A stretch of DNA of 42,095 nucleotides from Isoptericola sp. QY 916 (GCA_026934365.1 JADHZE010000006.1:1-42095); one strand, 5' to 3'. Shown: positions 24,928-34,838, counted from the first letter of the stretch. Numbers and translations are program-made. The notes: generated from the letters alone by a model not told the origin.

Positions 24928-27564
24928 TCAGCCGCGCCGCACGCGCACCTCGTGCTCCCCGTGTCCGACGACGGCGGGCGCGGCGCCCGGCACGTCCAGC
25001 TCGGCGGTGGTGCCGACCGGCACCACGCACCGCACCACCAGCTCCGTTCCGTCCGCACGGTCCTCGATCCGCCACGCGACCTCGGCGGTGCCGTACGGCG
25101 TGACGTGCCGGGCCGAGGCGTGGGTCAGCCCGCCGCCGGGGCGCGGGGCGACGCGGAAGGTGCGGTACCCCGGGTCGAGCGGCGCGAGGCCGGCGACCAC
25201 CCGGTGCAGCCAGTCGGCCACCGAGCCCAGCGCGTAGTGGTTGAACGACGTCATCTCGCCGGGGTTCACCGTGCCGTCCGTGAGCATGCTGTCCCAGCGC
25301 TCCCAGATGGTCGTGGCGCCCAGGTCCACCATCGCCAGCCACGACGGCGACGCGTGGCTGAGCAGCAGCGAGTACGCGGCGTCGAGCTGCCCGGTCCTGC
25401 TCAGGGCGTCGGCGACCAGCGGCGTGCCGGCGAACCCGGTGCCCACGGTGTTCCCGCCGTCGCGCACCAGCGCCGCGAGCCGCTCGCCCGCGCGGCGGCG
25501 CGCGTCGTCGCCGTCGAGCAGGTCGAAGACGATCGACAGCGCGTGCGCGGTCTGGGTGTCGTGCATCGCGTCGCCGCTGTCGACGTAGCGCTTGCGGTAC
25601 GCGGCGGCGACCTCGTCGGCGAGCTCCCCGTAGCGGGCGTCATCGTCGTCGCGGCCGAGCGTCCGGGCCATGTCCGCGACGGCCCGCGCCGAGCGGGCGA
25701 GGTAGGCCGTGGCCACGAGGTGCGGGTCGGTCTGCGCGCGCAGCGGGTCCTCGGGCGGGGCCGTCGGGTCGAGCCAGTCGCCGAGCTGCATCCCGGTGTG
25801 CCACAGCCGGTCGGGCCCGGCGAGGCCGGCCACCTTGTCGACCCAGGTGACGGCGCTCGCGTACTGCCGCTCGAGCAGGCCGACGTCGGCGGAGTCGCGG
25901 TGCAGCGCCTCGGGCACGAGGGTCGCGGCGTCGCCCCACCCGGCGATGTCCTGCGTCGGCTGCCAGTACGTGCCGCCGGGGATCCACGGCACGTACACGG
26001 GCACGGTGCCGTCGAACCGCCGCTGCTCCGCGGACAGCGACCGCAGCCAGTCGGCCAGCATCCCGTGCACGTCGTAGAGGAACGCGGCGGTGGGCCCGAA
26101 CGCCTGGATGTCGCCGGTCCAGCCGAGGCGCTCGTCGCGCTGCGGGCAGTCGGTGGGGATGTCGACGAAGTTGGAGCGCAGGCTCCAGACGACGTTCTCG
26201 TGCAGCCGGTCGAGCGCCGGGTCGCTGCTGGCGAACCAGCCCGTGCGGGCCATGTCGCTGTGCAGCACGCGGGAGACGATCGCCGGGGCGTCCGCGCCGG
26301 GCCAGCCGGTGACGTGCGCGTACCGGTACCCGTGCACGGTGAACCGCGGCTCCCAGGTGATCCCCGTGCCGTCCGTCACGACCTCGTCGGTGGCGGCCGC
26401 CTCGCGCAGCGTGCGCGTGTAGAGGGTGCCGTCCTGCAGCACCTCCGCGTGCCGCACGCGCACCACGGTCCCGGCGGGGGCCGCGGGCACGACGAGGCGC
26501 GGGCGGCCCGAGTGGTTCTGCCCGAAGTCGACGAGCCAGCCGTCCTCGCCGTCCGGGCCCGGCGCGCGCGTCACGCTCACGGGCGCGAGCTCGCCCGTGC
26601 AGCGCACCGGCGGGCCGTCGGGGGCCGCGAGCACGGACCGGTCCAGGGGGTGCACGACGACTGGCGACCAGGCGGCGTCGTCGAAGCCGGGCTCCGACCA
26701 GCCCGCGGGGAGCAGGCGCGCGTCGAACGTCTCGCCGTCGTACAGCGAGGCGCGGGTGAGCGGGCCGGGGGCGCTGCGCCACGCGGTGTCGCCGCCCACC
26801 ACCACGGTCCCGGCGTCGGTGACCACCTCGAGCTGGGCGAGCACGCCCACGTGGTCGCCGTACAGGTTGCGGTGACCGCCCTCGAAGCCGTACCGGCCGC
26901 GGAACCAGCCGTCGGCGAGCCAGGTGCCGAGCGCGTTCGCGCCCGGGCGCACCAGGTCGGTGACGTCGTAGGCGTAGACGCGCAGGCGGTCGTCGTAGGG
27001 CGTCCAGCCGGGCACGAGCACGTCGGCGCCGACGCGCCGCCCGTTGAGCTCCGCCTCGACCAGGCCGTGCGCGGTGAGGTGCAGGCGCGCGGACCGCACC
27101 GCGTTCCCGGGGACGTCGAACCCGCGGCGCAGCAGCGGGGCGCGGCGCGTCTCGACCTGTCCCTCGTCGTACCCGGGGCCGACCAGGTCGGCCGTCCAGT
27201 CGGCCGCGGTCAGCCCGCGCTCGACGACGGCGGGCTCGCTCCACGGGCCCCAGCCGCCGTCGTCCGCGGTCCCGTCCGCGCCGCCGTCCCGGGTGCGCAC
27301 GCGCACCTCGGCGCGCGCACGCGGGGCGAGGGGCGCGCCCGGCCAGGGCACGAGGACCTGCGCGTCGCCGTCGACGACGGCGGCCGCGTCCTCGAGGACG
27401 GTGCCGTCGGGCGCCGTCGTGCGCCAGGCGACCTCGTACGCCCCCTGCCGGTAGGCCGGGTGCGCGGCGTCGAGGTGCCAGGACAGCCGCGGCCGGTCCT
27501 CGCCGGCGCCGAGGGCGGGCTGTGCGTGGTGCTCGACGCGCAGGGCGGGGGCGGGGACGGTCAT
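24928..27564 (-). CDS. GH78 alpha-L-rhamnosidase (second copy)
   Basis: 878 residues from ATG 27562-27564, overlapping the MFS stop by four bases; a longer frame upstream only reads through the transporter in the wrong frame. Same layout as the GH78 at 9476: RPRLSWHLDAAH, AELNGRRVGADVLVPGWTPY, DIPTDCPQRDERLGWTGDIQ near residue 470 and WERWDSMLTDGTVNPGEMTS. No signal peptide, so cytoplasmic. It is co-translated with a transporter and preceded by a LacI-type operator, a simple uptake-and-cleave unit for rhamnosides. Confidence 0.92.
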   Translation of the reverse strand: MTVPAPALRVEHHAQPALGAGEDRPRLSWHLDAAHPAYRQGAYEVAWRTTAPDGTVLEDAAAVVDGDAQVLVPWPGAPLAPRARAEVRVRTRDGGADGTADDGGWGPWSEPAVVERGLTAADWTADLVGPGYDEGQVETRRAPLLRRGFDVPGNAVRSARLHLTAHGLVEAELNGRRVGADVLVPGWTPYDDRLRVYAYDVTDLVRPGANALGTWLADGWFRGRYGFEGGHRNLYGDHVGVLAQLEVVTDAGTVVVGGDTAWRSAPGPLTRASLYDGETFDARLLPAGWSEPGFDDAAWSPVVVHPLDRSVLAAPDGPPVRCTGELAPVSVTRAPGPDGEDGWLVDFGQNHSGRPRLVVPAAPAGTVVRVRHAEVLQDGTLYTRTLREAAATDEVVTDGTGITWEPRFTVHGYRYAHVTGWPGADAPAIVSRVLHSDMARTGWFASSDPALDRLHENVVWSLRSNFVDIPTDCPQRDERLGWTGDIQAFGPTAAFLYDVHGMLADWLRSLSAEQRRFDGTVPVYVPWIPGGTYWQPTQDIAGWGDAATLVPEALHRDSADVGLLERQYASAVTWVDKVAGLAGPDRLWHTGMQLGDWLDPTAPPEDPLRAQTDPHLVATAYLARSARAVADMARTLGRDDDDARYGELADEVAAAYRKRYVDSGDAMHDTQTAHALSIVFDLLDGDDARRRAGERLAALVRDGGNTVGTGFAGTPLVADALSRTGQLDAAYSLLLSHASPSWLAMVDLGATTIWERWDSMLTDGTVNPGEMTSFNHYALGSVADWLHRVVAGLAPLDPGYRTFRVAPRPGGGLTHASARHVTPYGTAEVAWRIEDRADGTELVVRCVVPVGTTAELDVPGAAPAVVGHGEHEVRVRRG

Positions 27565-28862
27565 CGGGCTCCTTCGTCGGTGCGGACGGCGGTGGTGGAC
27601 GGCGCCGGCGCGGCGGGCTCGTCGTCCGCGACGCGCGGGTACCGGGTGATCCAGAAGCACCCGATCACGCCACCCACGGCGATGCACGCCGCCACGAACA
27701 CGAACAGCACGTTCGGGCTGGCCGCGAGCAGGGTGGGCGTCCACAGGGCGACGACGGCGGCGACCACGCGGGTGAACGCGATCATCACGCCCTGCGCGGT
27801 GCTGCGGTAGGTGGTGGGGATGAGCTCCTGCGCCCACACCTTGAACATCGGTTCGCCCGCCACGGCCCCCGCGATGGAGCCGACGACGCCCATGGTCACC
27901 AGCGTCCAGACCTCGACGCCGAAGACCACCGGGACCAGGTAGCCCAGCGTGTAGAAGACCGCCATGACGGCGAACCAGCGCATGCGGTGCGCGCCGTCCA
28001 CGATCCGCATCAGGCCGTATGTCGCCGCGAACGCGATGGCGAAGGTGACGAACCCGACCGTGGAGGCGAACCGCACGGTGGAGCCCGCCATCTCCGTGTA
28101 CATGAGCGTGGAGAACTGGCCGCCCGTGTTCGCGCCCACGTTGACCAGGGCGTAGAAGAGCGCGACGGCGACCATCGGCATGAGGTACGGGCCGCGCAGC
28201 AGCCGCTTGAGGGTGCCGAGGTCGACGGCCTCGGCACCGGCGCCCGCGGTGCCCGCGTGCGCCGCCTGCCAGCGCGACGACTCCGGCATCCCGGCCCGCA
28301 GCACCAGCACGACGAGGGCGAGCACCAGCAGCTGCCCGTACATGATCCGACCGCCGGTCATGCCCATGCCGCCGACGACGATGCCGAACAGCTGCGCGGC
28401 GATGATGCCGACGAGCCACAGGATGTGGGAGAACGAGATGAGCTTGCCGCGGTGCTCGGGCGGCGCTTCCTCGGCGATCATCGCGAGCGACGCGGGAAGG
28501 TCCGCGCCGACGGCGAGGCCGAGCAGCACGACGCCGGCGTAGAGCGCCCCGGTGCCGGGCGCGGCCACGAGGACCGCGGCGCCCGCGACGTACACCGCCA
28601 TCGTGGTGAGGAAGACCCGTTTGCGGCCGAACAGGTCGGCCAGCCGGCCGCCCACGAGCGCGCCCGCCGCGATCATGAACGTCAGCAGGGCCGAGTACTG
28701 GCCGAACTGCGCGTCGCTGATGCCCAGGGGCTCCTTGTACAGCACCAGCGCCGTGCCCGTCGTGATGATCGCGCCGGCGTCGAGGTACGACGCCATGCCC
28801 GCCACCGTGGTGCGGTACCAGGTCCTGCCCGGGATCTTTCCCGGTGCCGTCGAGGTCGTCAT
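27561..28862 (-). CDS. MFS sugar/metabolite transporter
   Basis: 433 residues from ATG 28860-28862 with GGGAG upstream. Twelve membrane segments of the sugar porter type: GRLADLFGRKRVFLTTMAVY holds the loop 2-3 motif, GADLPASLAMIAEEAPPEHR the helix 4-5 motif, and AQELIPTTYRSTAQGVMIAF the second-half equivalent. It probably brings in a rhamnose-containing glycoside for the coupled GH78; the substrate is inferred from that neighbour only. A perfect TTTGAAGCGCTTCAAA palindrome lies 18 bases upstream. Confidence 0.9.
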   Translation of the reverse strand: MTTSTAPGKIPGRTWYRTTVAGMASYLDAGAIITTGTALVLYKEPLGISDAQFGQYSALLTFMIAAGALVGGRLADLFGRKRVFLTTMAVYVAGAAVLVAAPGTGALYAGVVLLGLAVGADLPASLAMIAEEAPPEHRGKLISFSHILWLVGIIAAQLFGIVVGGMGMTGGRIMYGQLLVLALVVLVLRAGMPESSRWQAAHAGTAGAGAEAVDLGTLKRLLRGPYLMPMVAVALFYALVNVGANTGGQFSTLMYTEMAGSTVRFASTVGFVTFAIAFAATYGLMRIVDGAHRMRWFAVMAVFYTLGYLVPVVFGVEVWTLVTMGVVGSIAGAVAGEPMFKVWAQELIPTTYRSTAQGVMIAFTRVVAAVVALWTPTLLAASPNVLFVFVAACIAVGGVIGCFWITRYPRVADDEPAAPAPSTTAVRTDEGAR

Positions 28863-28879
28863 CGTTCTCCCACTTCTAC

Positions 28880-28895
28880 TTTGAAGCGCTTCAAA
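28880..28895. promoter_or_regulatory. LacI-family operator
   Basis: A perfect 16-bp palindrome, TTTGAAGCGCTTCAAA, with the central CG of LacI/GalR sites, 18 bases upstream of the MFS start. It should control the MFS-GH78 pair by repression. The only LacI-like sensor in the window has a GntR-type DNA-binding domain, so the matching regulator must be elsewhere. Confidence 0.85.
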
Positions 28896-28933
28896 TTGAG
28901 TCGTTTCACGAGGATGCCCGGACCTCGCCCGCA

Positions 28934-28961
28934 TGTCAACAGCCGACCACGTGCCTACGGT
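28934..28961 (+). promoter_or_regulatory. Leaderless-type promoter of the small membrane protein gene
   Basis: TGTCAA (28934-28939), a 16-base spacer and TACGGT (28956-28961), six bases before the ATG. Spacing is canonical and leaves no leader. Confidence 0.5.
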
Positions 28962-28967
28962 GCACGC

Positions 28968-29507
28968 ATGAGCCGAAGGTCCGACAGCCGCGAGCGCCGC
29001 CGGCGTCGTCGCGACCAGCTCACGCCGGACCAGCGCGCCGACCGGCTCAAGGAGCGCGTGTACGTCACGTTCGCGGCGCTGGCCGTGGTGCTGGCGCTCC
29101 GGGGCCACGTCGAGGGCCTCACGCCCGGCCGGGCCGCGACCACGCTGGTCATCACCGTCGGCGGCACGCTCCTCGCCGTCTTCCTCGCCGACCTCGTGTC
29201 GCACGTCGTCGTGCACAACCACCTCCCGACGCGCGCCGAGAGCCGCCACATGGTGGGCGTGGTCTCGAGTGCCGGCGGCGTCGTCGTGCTGCCCCTCGTG
29301 TTCCTGGGGGCGGCCGCGAGCGGGGCGTGGACGACGGCGGGCGCGCTCACCGCCTCGACCTACGCGCTCGTCGCGAGCCTCGGCCTCGTCGGGTACGTGG
29401 CCGTGCGGCGCGCGGCGATCCCCACGTGGCAGAAGTGGCTCCTCCTGCTCGCCGAGGTGGTGCTCGGGGTCGTGGTCGTGGGCCTCGAGGTGCTCGCGCA
29501 CGGCTGA
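28968..29507 (+). CDS. Small membrane protein of unknown function
   Basis: 179 residues. A strongly basic N-terminus (RRSDSRERRRRRRDQL) is followed by RADRLKERVYVTFAALAVVL and about five hydrophobic segments, including LVITVGGTLLAVFLADLVSH, VVVLPLVFLGAAASGAW and LLLLAEVVLGVVVVGLEVLA. A short VVHNHLPTRAESRHM loop has three histidines. I do not recognise a family. It is transcribed alone between the divergent MFS operon and the arginine genes. Confidence 0.75.
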   Translation: MSRRSDSRERRRRRRDQLTPDQRADRLKERVYVTFAALAVVLALRGHVEGLTPGRAATTLVITVGGTLLAVFLADLVSHVVVHNHLPTRAESRHMVGVVSSAGGVVVLPLVFLGAAASGAWTTAGALTASTYALVASLGLVGYVAVRRAAIPTWQKWLLLLAEVVLGVVVVGLEVLAHG

Positions 29508-29610
29508 GCGAGCCGTGGCGCCGCGCGCCCGGCCGACGCGCGGACCAGGCGCGACGGTGGAACGATCGGCCGCAGCACCCGGTAGGCCCGACCTCAGGAG
29601 GACACGAGTC

Positions 29611-31062
29611 ATGGCGCCTCAGGACACCGCGACGTCGACGGGCAGTGCGACCACGAAGGTGTCGCTCCTGACCCTCACCGCGATGGTCGTCGGTTCGATG
29701 GTGGGGGCCGGGGTGTTCTCGCTGCCGCGCCGGTTCGCACAGGAGACGGGCGTCATGGGCGCCCTCATCGCGTGGGTCGTCGCGGGCGCGGGCATGCTGA
29801 TGCTCGCATTCGTGTTCCAGCGGCTCGCGATGCGCAAGCCCGACCTCGACGCCGGCGTCTACGCGTACGCGAAGGCGGGCTTCGGCGAGTACACGGGCTT
29901 CTTCGCGGCCGCCGGCTACTGGGCCAGCGCGTGCGTCGGGAACGTCACCTACTGGGTGCTCATCATGTCGACGCTGGGCCAGTGGATCCCCGCCCTCGGC
30001 GCCGGGGACACGGTGCTCGCGCTCGCGCTGTCCACCGTCGGCCTGTGGCTGTTCTTCCTGCTGGTGCGGCGCGGCATCAAGGAGGCGACGGCGATCAACC
30101 GGATCGTCACCGTCGCCAAGGTCATCCCCATCATCGTCTTCGTCCTGCTGGCGCTGTTCGTCTTCGACCCCAGCGCGTTCGCGGAGAACTGGGGCGGCGC
30201 CGACTACGCGGGCTCCCTGTTCGACCAGGTGCGCGGCACCATGCTGGTGACGGTCTTCGTGTTCCTCGGCGTCGAGGGGGCGAGCGTCTACTCCCGGCAC
30301 GCGCGCCGGCGCGAGGACGTCGGCCGGGCCACGATCCTCGGCTTCGTGAGCGTGTTCGCCATCTTCGCGTCGGTGACGATCGTGTCGTACGGCATCATGC
30401 CGATGGCCGAGATCGCGGAGCTGCGGCAGCCGTCGATGGCGGGGGTGCTCGAGGCGGCGGTCGGCGAGTGGGGCAGCGTCTTCGTCGGCGTCGGCCTCAT
30501 CATCTCCGTGCTCGGGGCGTACCTGGCATGGACGCTCATGGCGGCGGAGGTGCTGTTCGTCGCCGCCAAGGATCGCGACATGCCGCGCTTCCTCACCCGG
30601 TCGACCGACCGCGACGTGCCCGTCAACGCGCTGCTGCTGAGCACGTCGCTGTCGCAGGTCGTGCTGATCCTCACGTACTTCTCCGAGGACGCGTTCGACT
30701 TCGCGCTCGACATGACCGCGGTCATGACGCTCATCCCGTTCCTGCTCGCCGCGCTCTACGCGGTGAAGCTGCGCGCCACGCGCGAGACCTACGACGGCGC
30801 GCCGCCGTCGACCCTGCGCGGGGACCTGGTGGTCACGGTCCTGGCGACGGTCTACACGGCCTTCCTCGTCTTCGCCGCGGGCCTGAGCCTCGTGCTGGTC
30901 TCGTTCCTCTTCTACGCGCCCGCGACGATCCTGTTCGTCATGACGCGGCGCGAGCAGGGGCGCAAGGTGTTCGCCCCGGCCGAGCTGGTGCTGTTCGTCG
31001 TCGTGGTCGCGATCGCCGTCCTCGCGGTGGTCGGCCTCGCCGCCGGCTGGATCTCGATCTGA
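29611..31062 (+). CDS. arcD: APC-family amino acid antiporter, arginine/ornithine type
   Basis: 483 residues from an ATG with AGGAGG eight bases upstream. It starts with the APC motif [20 protein letters not shown] near residue 27 and has twelve membrane segments, with [20 protein letters not shown] near residue 89 and [20 protein letters not shown] near residue 220. It is the basic amino acid/polyamine antiporter type that swaps arginine for ornithine or agmatine. It lies 43 bases before arginine deiminase, which supports the arginine import role. The 103-base upstream gap shows only the ribosome site. Confidence 0.87.
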   Translation: MAPQDTATSTGSATTKVSLLTLTAMVVGSMVGAGVFSLPRRFAQETGVMGALIAWVVAGAGMLMLAFVFQRLAMRKPDLDAGVYAYAKAGFGEYTGFFAAAGYWASACVGNVTYWVLIMSTLGQWIPALGAGDTVLALALSTVGLWLFFLLVRRGIKEATAINRIVTVAKVIPIIVFVLLALFVFDPSAFAENWGGADYAGSLFDQVRGTMLVTVFVFLGVEGASVYSRHARRREDVGRATILGFVSVFAIFASVTIVSYGIMPMAEIAELRQPSMAGVLEAAVGEWGSVFVGVGLIISVLGAYLAWTLMAAEVLFVAAKDRDMPRFLTRSTDRDVPVNALLLSTSLSQVVLILTYFSEDAFDFALDMTAVMTLIPFLLAALYAVKLRATRETYDGAPPSTLRGDLVVTVLATVYTAFLVFAAGLSLVLVSFLFYAPATILFVMTRREQGRKVFAPAELVLFVVVVAIAVLAVVGLAAGWISI

Positions 31063-31105
31063 CCGTCCCCGACCTCACCGTCCGTCCGACCGAAAGGTTC
31101 TCCCC

Positions 31106-32374
31106 ATGACCACCGCACCGTCCGCGCAGCCCACCGCCCCGGCCCACGGCGTCCACTCGGAGGTCGGCCGGCTGCGCAAGGTGCTGGTCTGCTCGCCCGG
31201 GCTCGCCCACGAGCGGCTCACCCCCACGAACTCCGACGACCTGCTGTTCGACGACGTCATGTGGGTGGAGTCCGCGCAGCGCGACCACCTGGACTTCGTC
31301 AACAAGCTCACCAACCGGGGCGTCGAGGTGGTCGAGCTGCACGACCTGCTGGCGCAGACGATGGCGATCCCGCAGGCGCGGGACTGGCTGCTGGACCGCA
31401 AGGTGGTGCCGAACCAGGTGGGCCTCGGCCTGGTGGAGGGCACGCGGGCGTACCTCGAGTCGCTCACCGAACGGGAGCTGTCGCGCTTCCTCATCGGCGG
31501 GCTGTCGACGCACGACCTGCCCGCCGACTTCCGCAGCGACTACGTGAACCTGGCCCGCGAGTCCACCGGCACCCCCGAGTACCTGCTGCCGCCGCTGCCC
31601 AACACCCTGTACACGCGCGACACGACCTGCTGGATCTACGGTGGGCTCACGCTCAACCCGCTGTACTGGCCGGCGCGCAAGGAGGAGACGCTGCTGATGA
31701 AGGCGATCTACTCCTTCCACCCCGAGTACGTCGGCTCGCGGGTGTGGTGGGGCGACCCGGAGGAGGAGTGGGCGCAGGCCACGATCGAGGGCGGCGACGT
31801 CATGCCCGTCGGCAACGGCACGGTGCTCGTGGGCATGAGCGAGCGGACGTCGCGGCAGGGCATCACCCAGTTCGCCAAGGCGCTGTTCGAGGGCGGCGAC
31901 GTCGAGCAGGTCGTCGTCGCGGGGATGCCGCGGCTGCGCGCGGCGATGCACCTGGACACCGTGTTCACGTTCGCCGACCGCGACCTCGTCACCGTCCACC
32001 CGACGATCGTCGACGGCATCCACGCCTTCACGCTCCGGCCGTCGGACGCGGAACCCGGCGTGGAGGTCACCGACGAGGGGGACACCCCGTTCGTCGACGT
32101 CGTCGCCCGGTCGCTCGGGCTGCCGAAGCTGCGCGTCGTGGAGACGGCGGGCGATGTGTACGCCTCCGAGCGCCAGCAGTGGGACTCCGGGAACAACGCC
32201 GTCGCCCTCGAGCCCGGCGTCGTCTTCACCTACGACCGCAACACCCTGACCAACGCGGCGCTGCGCCGTGCGAGCGTCGAGGTGATCACCATCGTCGGGG
32301 CCGAGCTCGGCCGTGGGCGCGGCGGCGGGCACTGCATGACCTGCCCCATCTCGCGCGACCCGATCGATTGGTGA
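31106..32374 (+). CDS. arcA: Arginine deiminase
   Basis: 422 residues, slightly long because of an Ala/Pro-rich start of about 14 residues. Family motifs: [78 protein letters not shown] and the active-site Cys410 in [12 protein letters not shown]. It turns arginine into citrulline and ammonia. Neither ornithine carbamoyltransferase nor carbamate kinase follows; the next gene is DUF2255-like and then the strand changes, so citrulline use must rely on genes elsewhere. Confidence 0.95.
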   Translation: MTTAPSAQPTAPAHGVHSEVGRLRKVLVCSPGLAHERLTPTNSDDLLFDDVMWVESAQRDHLDFVNKLTNRGVEVVELHDLLAQTMAIPQARDWLLDRKVVPNQVGLGLVEGTRAYLESLTERELSRFLIGGLSTHDLPADFRSDYVNLARESTGTPEYLLPPLPNTLYTRDTTCWIYGGLTLNPLYWPARKEETLLMKAIYSFHPEYVGSRVWWGDPEEEWAQATIEGGDVMPVGNGTVLVGMSERTSRQGITQFAKALFEGGDVEQVVVAGMPRLRAAMHLDTVFTFADRDLVTVHPTIVDGIHAFTLRPSDAEPGVEVTDEGDTPFVDVVARSLGLPKLRVVETAGDVYASERQQWDSGNNAVALEPGVVFTYDRNTLTNAALRRASVEVITIVGAELGRGRGGGHCMTCPISRDPIDW

Positions 32375-32404
32375 CCGACTGACCTGCGCCCGTGCGGAAT
32401 ACGC

Positions 32405-32896
32405 GTGGCCCAGGTCACTGTTCGACCCGTCGTGACCCTGCTGACGCGCGCCGCCGCCTTCCTCCACGAGCTCGACGTCCTCGAGGCCCTGGAGGCCGCG
32501 ACCGCCGTGCAGGTGGTCCTCGCGCGCGAACCCGGCCGGCCGTGGCGCGGCTGGGTGGTGCAGCTGGGTCACGACCTGTACGTGCGTGCCGCGCCGGGCG
32601 CTGCCCTGGGCACCGCCGGTCGTGCTCACCTCCAGGTCGACGGCACCCGGCAGCCCGTGGTGCTCGCCGAGGTGGCCCCGGAGCTGCACGGGTTGCTCGA
32701 CGACGCCTACCTGGCGAAGTACGGCCGGTGCGCGCCGGAGAAGGTCGGCGCGGTCACGTCCGACATCGCCGCCGCCAGCACGTTCCGCGTCCGGCTCCGG
32801 CGCGCGACCTGGGGCGAGCGGATCGCCCAGGCCGTCGACGCCGGACGCCTGGCCCGGCGCGCGCGGCGTGCGCCGGAGCCCTGCCCGAGCTGCTAG
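32405..32896 (+). CDS. DUF2255-like protein
   Basis: 163 residues from GTG 32405; no convincing ribosome site, and the 30-base gap after arcA suggests one transcript. The region GWVVQLGHDLYVRAAPGAAL and HGLLDDAYLAKYGRCAPEKV resembles the DUF2255 beta-sheet family (similar to flavin-type split barrels). A CPSC pair ends the protein. Function unknown. Its stop overlaps that of the convergent ABC ATPase gene by four bases. Confidence 0.65.
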   Translation: MAQVTVRPVVTLLTRAAAFLHELDVLEALEAATAVQVVLAREPGRPWRGWVVQLGHDLYVRAAPGAALGTAGRAHLQVDGTRQPVVLAEVAPELHGLLDDAYLAKYGRCAPEKVGAVTSDIAAASTFRVRLRRATWGERIAQAVDAGRLARRARRAPEPCPSC

Positions 32897-33582
32897 GCGG
32901 GCTCGGCGACGCGTTCGAGGCGGGCGTCGAGCATCCGGACCGTGGTGTCGACGGTGGCGAGGGTCGACGCGTCGTGCGACACCAGCAGCGTCGCCGCACC
33001 GGTCTCACGGGCGAGGCCGGTGATGAGCTCCACCACCCGGGTGCCGCGTTCGTGGTCGAGCGCCGACGTCGGCTCGTCGACCAGCAGCACCTCGGGTCGG
33101 CCGACGAGGGCGCGCGCGATCGCGACGCGCTGCCGCTGACCGCCGGACAGCTGAGCGGGCCGCTTGCCCGCGTGGTCGGCCACGCCGACGGCGTCGAGCA
33201 GCTCCAGGGCCCGCGCCCGCACGCTCGACGGGCGGCGGCCCCGCAGGTGCGCATGCAGCTCCAGCTGCTCCAGCGCGGTGAGCGAGCCCAGCAGCTGCGG
33301 CGACTGGAACACCATGCCGATGCGGTCCAGGCGTGCCCGGGTCGCGTCCGCGACGCTCGTGGTGGGCGTGAAGACGACGTCGTCGCCGATGCGGACCGCG
33401 CCGCGGGTGGGGTTCGTCAGCCCGGCGGCCACGGCCAGCAGGCTGGACTTGCCCGCCCCGGACGGGCCGAGCAGGGCTGTCGTCGTGCCGGCCGGGACGG
33501 CGAGGTCGACGTCGTCCACGGCGGTGAGCGTGCCGTCGCCGTCGGGGTAGACGAGGGTGATGCGGTCGAGGTGCAGGTCCAT
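32893..33582 (-). CDS. ABC transporter ATP-binding protein, MacB/LolD type
   Basis: 229 residues from ATG 33580-33582 with AGGAGG upstream. Walker A GPSGAGKSSLLAVAAG near residue 40, Q-loop MVFQSPQLLG, signature LSGGQRQRVAIARAL near residue 145, Walker B VLLVDEPTSALDHERG, and switch His in LLVSHDASTLAT. It works with the FtsX-type permease 35 bases upstream, in exporters or mechanotransmission systems rather than uptake. Likely under the divergent NarL-type two-component system. Confidence 0.93.
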   Translation of the reverse strand: MDLHLDRITLVYPDGDGTLTAVDDVDLAVPAGTTTALLGPSGAGKSSLLAVAAGLTNPTRGAVRIGDDVVFTPTTSVADATRARLDRIGMVFQSPQLLGSLTALEQLELHAHLRGRRPSSVRARALELLDAVGVADHAGKRPAQLSGGQRQRVAIARALVGRPEVLLVDEPTSALDHERGTRVVELITGLARETGAATLLVSHDASTLATVDTTVRMLDARLERVAEPA

Positions 33583-33617
33583 CGGGATCCTCCTGTGTGC
33601 TGTCTGTGCGAGCGATG

Positions 33618-34715
33618 TCAGCGCGCCGCGAGCGCGGCGTGCGGGTCGATGCGGGTGATGCGGGCGATCGAGACGGCGGCGCCCGCCAGGCCGAGCAGCA
33701 CCAGGGCGGCGGCCGGCACCAGCGTCGTCGCGGTCGTCACGACCACCGGGACGACGTCCGGCAGCAGCGACGCCCCCGCGACCGTGAGGCCGGTGCCCAC
33801 CGCCACGCCGCCGACCAGCAGCACCGCCGCCTGCCCGAGCGCGTCGCGCAGCAGGTAGCGTGTCGAGGCCCCGAGCGCCTTGAGCACCGCGACGTCGCCC
33901 GAGCGGCCGATCGTCCAGACGGTGAAGAACGCGCCCACCACCAGCGCGGAGATGACCAGCAGGAAAGCCTGCATCGTCGACAGCGACGTGTTCTCGCCGG
34001 CGAACGACGCCACCGCCGAGCGTGCGTCCGACGTCGTGACCGTCGTCGTGCCGAGCGTGGCGTCCGCGCCGGCCAGGTCGGCGTCGGCGACTCCGTCGTC
34101 GGCCGTGGTGAGTGCGACGACGGTCGCGACGTCGTCGTCGCCGGTCGCGCCGCGCGCGCCGACCGCCTGCCAGTCGTCGAGCGTGGTCCACACGACCGGC
34201 GTGTGCGAGAACGACTCGTCGGCGTCGACCGTCGCGGCGACCGTGAGCTTGGCGCCGCCGAGCGTGACCGTGTCGCCGGTGCTCGCGTCGAGCGCGTCCG
34301 CCGCTCCGGGCGTGAGCACCACCGTGCCGGGGTCGACGTCGACCCCGCCCGGCACGAGGCCCGAGCCGTCCGTCACGCCCAGCGCGGTGACGGACGCCGT
34401 CGTGCTGTCCGAGCCGGCGCGCGTCGTCGCGAGGCCCAGCGGCTCGGCCGACTCCACGCCGGGCACGTCGGCCCAGCCCTCCCACTGGTCGCTCGTCACG
34501 CGGGACGCCGTGAACTCGGGGGAGTCGCCGGCGGCGGGCATCGAGAACGCGAGGTGGTCGGCGGGCAGGTCGGTGACCGCCGACGTCGACTCGCGGGCCA
34601 GGCCCGCCGTCAGGGACGCGAGGAACGTGACCAGGAAGGTGATCAGCACGATCACCACGGACATGAGGACGAAGCGGCCACGAGCGTGGCGCAGGTCGCG
34701 CAGGGCGACGAACAC
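33618..34715 (-). CDS. FtsX-family ABC transporter permease
   Basis: 365 residues from GTG 34713-34715 with GGAGG nine bases upstream. Layout is N-terminal helix (FVLMSVVIVLITFLVTFLAS), about 210 residues outside the membrane rich in Thr, Ala and Asp (the MacB-periplasmic-like region), then three helices with the FtsX motif (LVISALVVGAFFTVWTIGRS, DVAVLKALGASTRYLLRDAL). One permease and one ATPase are enough for a homodimeric transporter of this family. Substrate unknown; candidates are a peptide, lipid or antimicrobial. Confidence 0.9.
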   Translation of the reverse strand: MFVALRDLRHARGRFVLMSVVIVLITFLVTFLASLTAGLARESTSAVTDLPADHLAFSMPAAGDSPEFTASRVTSDQWEGWADVPGVESAEPLGLATTRAGSDSTTASVTALGVTDGSGLVPGGVDVDPGTVVLTPGAADALDASTGDTVTLGGAKLTVAATVDADESFSHTPVVWTTLDDWQAVGARGATGDDDVATVVALTTADDGVADADLAGADATLGTTTVTTSDARSAVASFAGENTSLSTMQAFLLVISALVVGAFFTVWTIGRSGDVAVLKALGASTRYLLRDALGQAAVLLVGGVAVGTGLTVAGASLLPDVVPVVVTTATTLVPAAALVLLGLAGAAVSIARITRIDPHAALAAR

Positions 34716-34808
34716 GGGAGGACCTCCGAGGTCGAGGGGACGGGGTTGACTCCAGCCTCTGTGGCACGCCGCCCGCGATCATCGGGACCCGGGGTGATCC
34801 TGCGGCGT

Positions 34809-34838
34809 CGAAGGGTGGCCCCCACGCTCCACCTTTCG
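34809..34838. promoter_or_regulatory. Inverted repeat in the divergent FtsX / histidine kinase region
   Basis: CGAAGGGTGG, ten bases, then CCACCTTTCG: arms match at nine of ten positions. It sits 94 bases upstream of the FtsX start and 40 bases before the kinase GTG, so it is suited to bind the NarL-type regulator encoded at 36077. A terminator role is unlikely because the genes diverge. Confidence 0.5.

Noticed and set aside
24925-24930. TGATCA shared by the stop codons of the ATPase and GH78 genes
   Set aside because: A neat tail-to-tail arrangement, but six bases of palindrome arise automatically when TGA meets TCA, so it is not a regulatory site.
24928-28419. Apparent 1163-residue GH78 with a long N-terminal extension
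   Set aside because: The extra residues are the MFS transporter read in the wrong frame; the coupled ATG at 27564 is the start.
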